Positions 34,431-35,530 of a stretch of DNA of 35,530 nucleotides are shown piece by piece. The notes beneath the pieces are model-generated. The model saw nothing but the letters and a program-made list of their open reading frames with translations, searched no databases and was not told the origin of the DNA. Position 1 is the first letter of the stretch, and each line of letters opens with the position of its first letter. Position numbers and translations under genes: made by a program. The DNA comes from Bacteroidales bacterium (lineage in GTDB: Bacteria; Bacteroidota; Bacteroidia; Bacteroidales; Bacteroidaceae), in NCBI GenBank assembly GCA_012517855.1, contig JAAYUD010000105.1, positions 1-35,530 on the forward strand. The letters are read 5' to 3'.

Positions 34431-35218
34431 TAAGCTTTTACAACAGCAACAGTTATAAATTATGGCGGAATATTATTTTATGTATCGCCATCAGCATTTG
34501 CTATGCAACCAGCATCGGATGGATCATACATCTCGAAGCCCTAGCAATAGCATTAGATGCCGCTTTAACTGTTTGTTTGTTGTCTATCGGATCAATAGCA
34601 CTATGGAATATCTATTCTTATGCTATCCCCGATTCTATAAACCACCTTCAAACGCTATCGCTGCACATATTATATTGTTTCATGTGTATATTGTTTGTCG
34701 TGGGCGTTGAATCCATTTTTATATATGTTATTTTTCCTAAGTCTTTCACATCCTTTGCTACCACCTTACCGCTGAGAGCTTTTTGTATGACCTTATTATA
34801 TATCGCTCATCGAGAATATCATGACGCCAACAAAAAGATCCAAGAAGATAACGAAGATGAAATAATAGAAGAAAACACCGCAGTCAAAGACCCTATAGAA
34901 CGGATAACAGTTAAAGTAGGGCAAAAAATCAAAGTAATACTCGTAACCGACCTCATATATCTTAAAGCAGAAGACGACTATGTGGCATTCTTTACTACAG
35001 AAGGACACTGGTTGAAAACAGGAACCATGAAAGAATTCGAGGCAACATTGCCTTCCAACAAATTTGTCAGGATTCACCGTTCATACATCGTCAACATTGA
35101 CAAAATAGTAAAGATAGAGCGTTATGGGCAACAACAACAGCTACAGCTTACAACAGGTGAGCGGATACGCATCAGTCCTAACGGATACAAGATTTTACGA
35201 ACTAAACTCAATTTGTAA
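34424..35218 (+). CDS. Membrane-anchored LytTR-family transcription regulator
   Basis: 264 residues. Four membrane helices (about 14-34, 40-62, 79-104, 112-128) are followed by a short acidic linker (KKIQEDNEDEIIEE) and a LytTR DNA-binding domain (about 160-262: DLIYLKAEDDYVAFFTTEGHWLKTGTMKEFEATLP, FVRIHRSYIVNIDKIVKIE, GERIRISPNGYKILRTKL). There is no receiver domain and no histidine kinase gene nearby, so this looks like a one-component regulator that senses at the membrane, directly or through the LiaF-like partner. Its start overlaps the LiaF-like gene by 7 bp. A fitting direct-repeat site lies upstream of the operon promoter. Confidence 0.9.
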   Translation: MLISFYNSNSYKLWRNIILCIAISICYATSIGWIIHLEALAIALDAALTVCLLSIGSIALWNIYSYAIPDSINHLQTLSLHILYCFMCILFVVGVESIFIYVIFPKSFTSFATTLPLRAFCMTLLYIAHREYHDANKKIQEDNEDEIIEENTAVKDPIERITVKVGQKIKVILVTDLIYLKAEDDYVAFFTTEGHWLKTGTMKEFEATLPSNKFVRIHRSYIVNIDKIVKIERYGQQQQLQLTTGERIRISPNGYKILRTKLNL

Positions 35219-35219
35219 A

Positions 35220-35318
35220 ATGAATAATGACAACAACCCTGATATTTCTTCTTCCACAACCGAAGGAGAAATTATAAAAGCCGTTTTTTACATCTTTGGA
35301 GAACTACTTATTATTTAA
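35220..35318 (+). CDS. Possible 32-residue peptide at the end of the LytTR operon
   Basis: An ATG one base after the LytTR stop opens a 32-codon frame: a polar N-terminal half (MNNDNNPDISSSTTEGEIIK) and a hydrophobic C-terminal half (AVFYIFGELLII), too short for a certain membrane span. The spacing (TAA, A, ATG) is typical of coupled genes, but a frame of this length can arise by chance. It could also be the start of a gene cut short by a frameshift; I see no continuation in other frames. Confidence 0.35.
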   Translation: MNNDNNPDISSSTTEGEIIKAVFYIFGELLII

Positions 35319-35397
35319 TATTCTCTATAACACAAATTTGAATAAAAAGAGATTCATTCCATCTTCCTATTCCGCGCGGCATAGCATAGTTTCTCGT

Positions 35398-35469
35398 GTT
35401 ATGGCAGCGATATACAGAAGTAATTATGGCAAGATACGGAAGTCACCACAAGGACTTCCATACCTTGTC
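35398..35469. repeat. Repeat-derived sequence with imperfect 17-bp hairpin
   Basis: GTTATGGCAGCGATATAC (35398-35415) matches the arm motif of the 12943-13062 inverted repeat at 16 of 18 bases; a degenerate second copy follows about 25 bp later (TTATGGCAAGATAC, from 35424). 35428-35444 and 35453-35469 form an imperfect 17-bp stem (14 Watson-Crick pairs plus one G-T) around an 8-nt loop; its inner 7 bp, GGAAGTC/GACTTCC, are perfect. Confidence 0.6.
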
Positions 35470-35489
35470 CCGATGACATAAGGACGTGG

Positions 35490-35517
35490 CTTGCGACTCA
35501 CGGGCGTGAGTCGCAAG
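35490..35517. repeat. 13-bp perfect inverted repeat at the right edge
   Basis: CTTGCGACTCACG (35490-35502) and its exact inverse (35505-35517) are separated by only two bases, giving a 12-bp hairpin with a 4-nt loop. It is GC-rich compared with its surroundings. No T run follows within the visible bases, so terminator function is uncertain. Confidence 0.75.
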
Positions 35518-35530
35518 TTTCATAAGGGAG

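Noticed and set aside
35296-35481. 61-codon frame at the right edge
   Set aside because: It lies across the repeat-derived hairpins, overlaps the end of the 32-codon frame, and shows no protein-like features.

Overview
The window looks like a chromosomal segment from a member of the Bacteroidales (phylum Bacteroidota). The evidence is the LpxC-FabZ fusion inside an lpxD/lpxC-fabZ/lpxA run, a TamB plus lipoprotein TamA-like (TamL) pair, an HU-like protein with a C-terminal extension, an ECF sigma/FecR (DUF4974) pair, and repeated promoters of the Bacteroides type (TTG, 19-20 nt, TAnnTTTG). I cannot name the genus. By eye the left 4 kb is somewhat richer in G+C than the rest.

Layout. 1-549: end of an HU-like gene cut by the window edge. 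811-2463 (minus): ECF sigma factor and its FecR-type anti-sigma, without an adjacent SusC/SusD pair. 2637-2846: small membrane protein with its own consensus promoter. 3039-7162 (minus): three exported hydrolases (GH130, SGNH esterase, S15/CocE). 7459-12071 (plus): SbcD and SbcC nuclease. 12178-12923: TM2 protein and DUF2752 protein. 12924-13215: a convergent gap holding a long inverted repeat with a 22-bp-periodic palindrome array. 13216-15150: Kup potassium transporter. 15207-23305 (minus): a housekeeping run read in the order prfA, pyrF, HD phosphohydrolase, lpxD, lpxC-fabZ, lpxA, pRiA4b-ORF3-like, miaA. 23461-23737: divergent tRNA-Pro(CGG) and tRNA-Phe(GAA), each with promoter and terminator. 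23787-24858: about 1.1 kb with no credible gene but many hairpins. 24859-25961: a second ECF sigma factor and a four-helix membrane protein, a likely regulator pair. 26104-32937 (minus): TamL and TamB. 33150-33530: VOC/glyoxalase protein. 33702-35318: LiaF-like membrane protein, a membrane-anchored LytTR regulator and a possible 32-residue peptide. The right edge carries more hairpins.

How the genes work together. Much of the window concerns the cell envelope: lipid A synthesis (lpxD, lpxC-fabZ, lpxA; FabZ supplies 3-hydroxyacyl-ACP dehydration), outer-membrane assembly or inter-membrane transport (TamB/TamL), and envelope sensing (two ECF systems and the LiaF-like/LytTR operon). Translation genes (prfA, miaA, two tRNAs) and DNA repair (sbcDC) are interleaved.

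The most interesting items are: (i) a pair of GGTT(T/C)ACCGA direct repeats 22 bp apart just upstream of the LiaF-like/LytTR promoter, the known layout of LytTR binding sites, suggesting autoregulation by a membrane-bound one-component regulator; (ii) the symmetric 22-bp-periodic TAACTAAC/GTTAGTT array inside a 27-bp inverted repeat; (iii) an 18-bp motif shared between that inverted repeat and the hairpin cluster at the right edge, implying a dispersed intergenic repeat family; (iv) the ECF sigma/four-helix membrane protein pair as a candidate non-FecR anti-sigma system.
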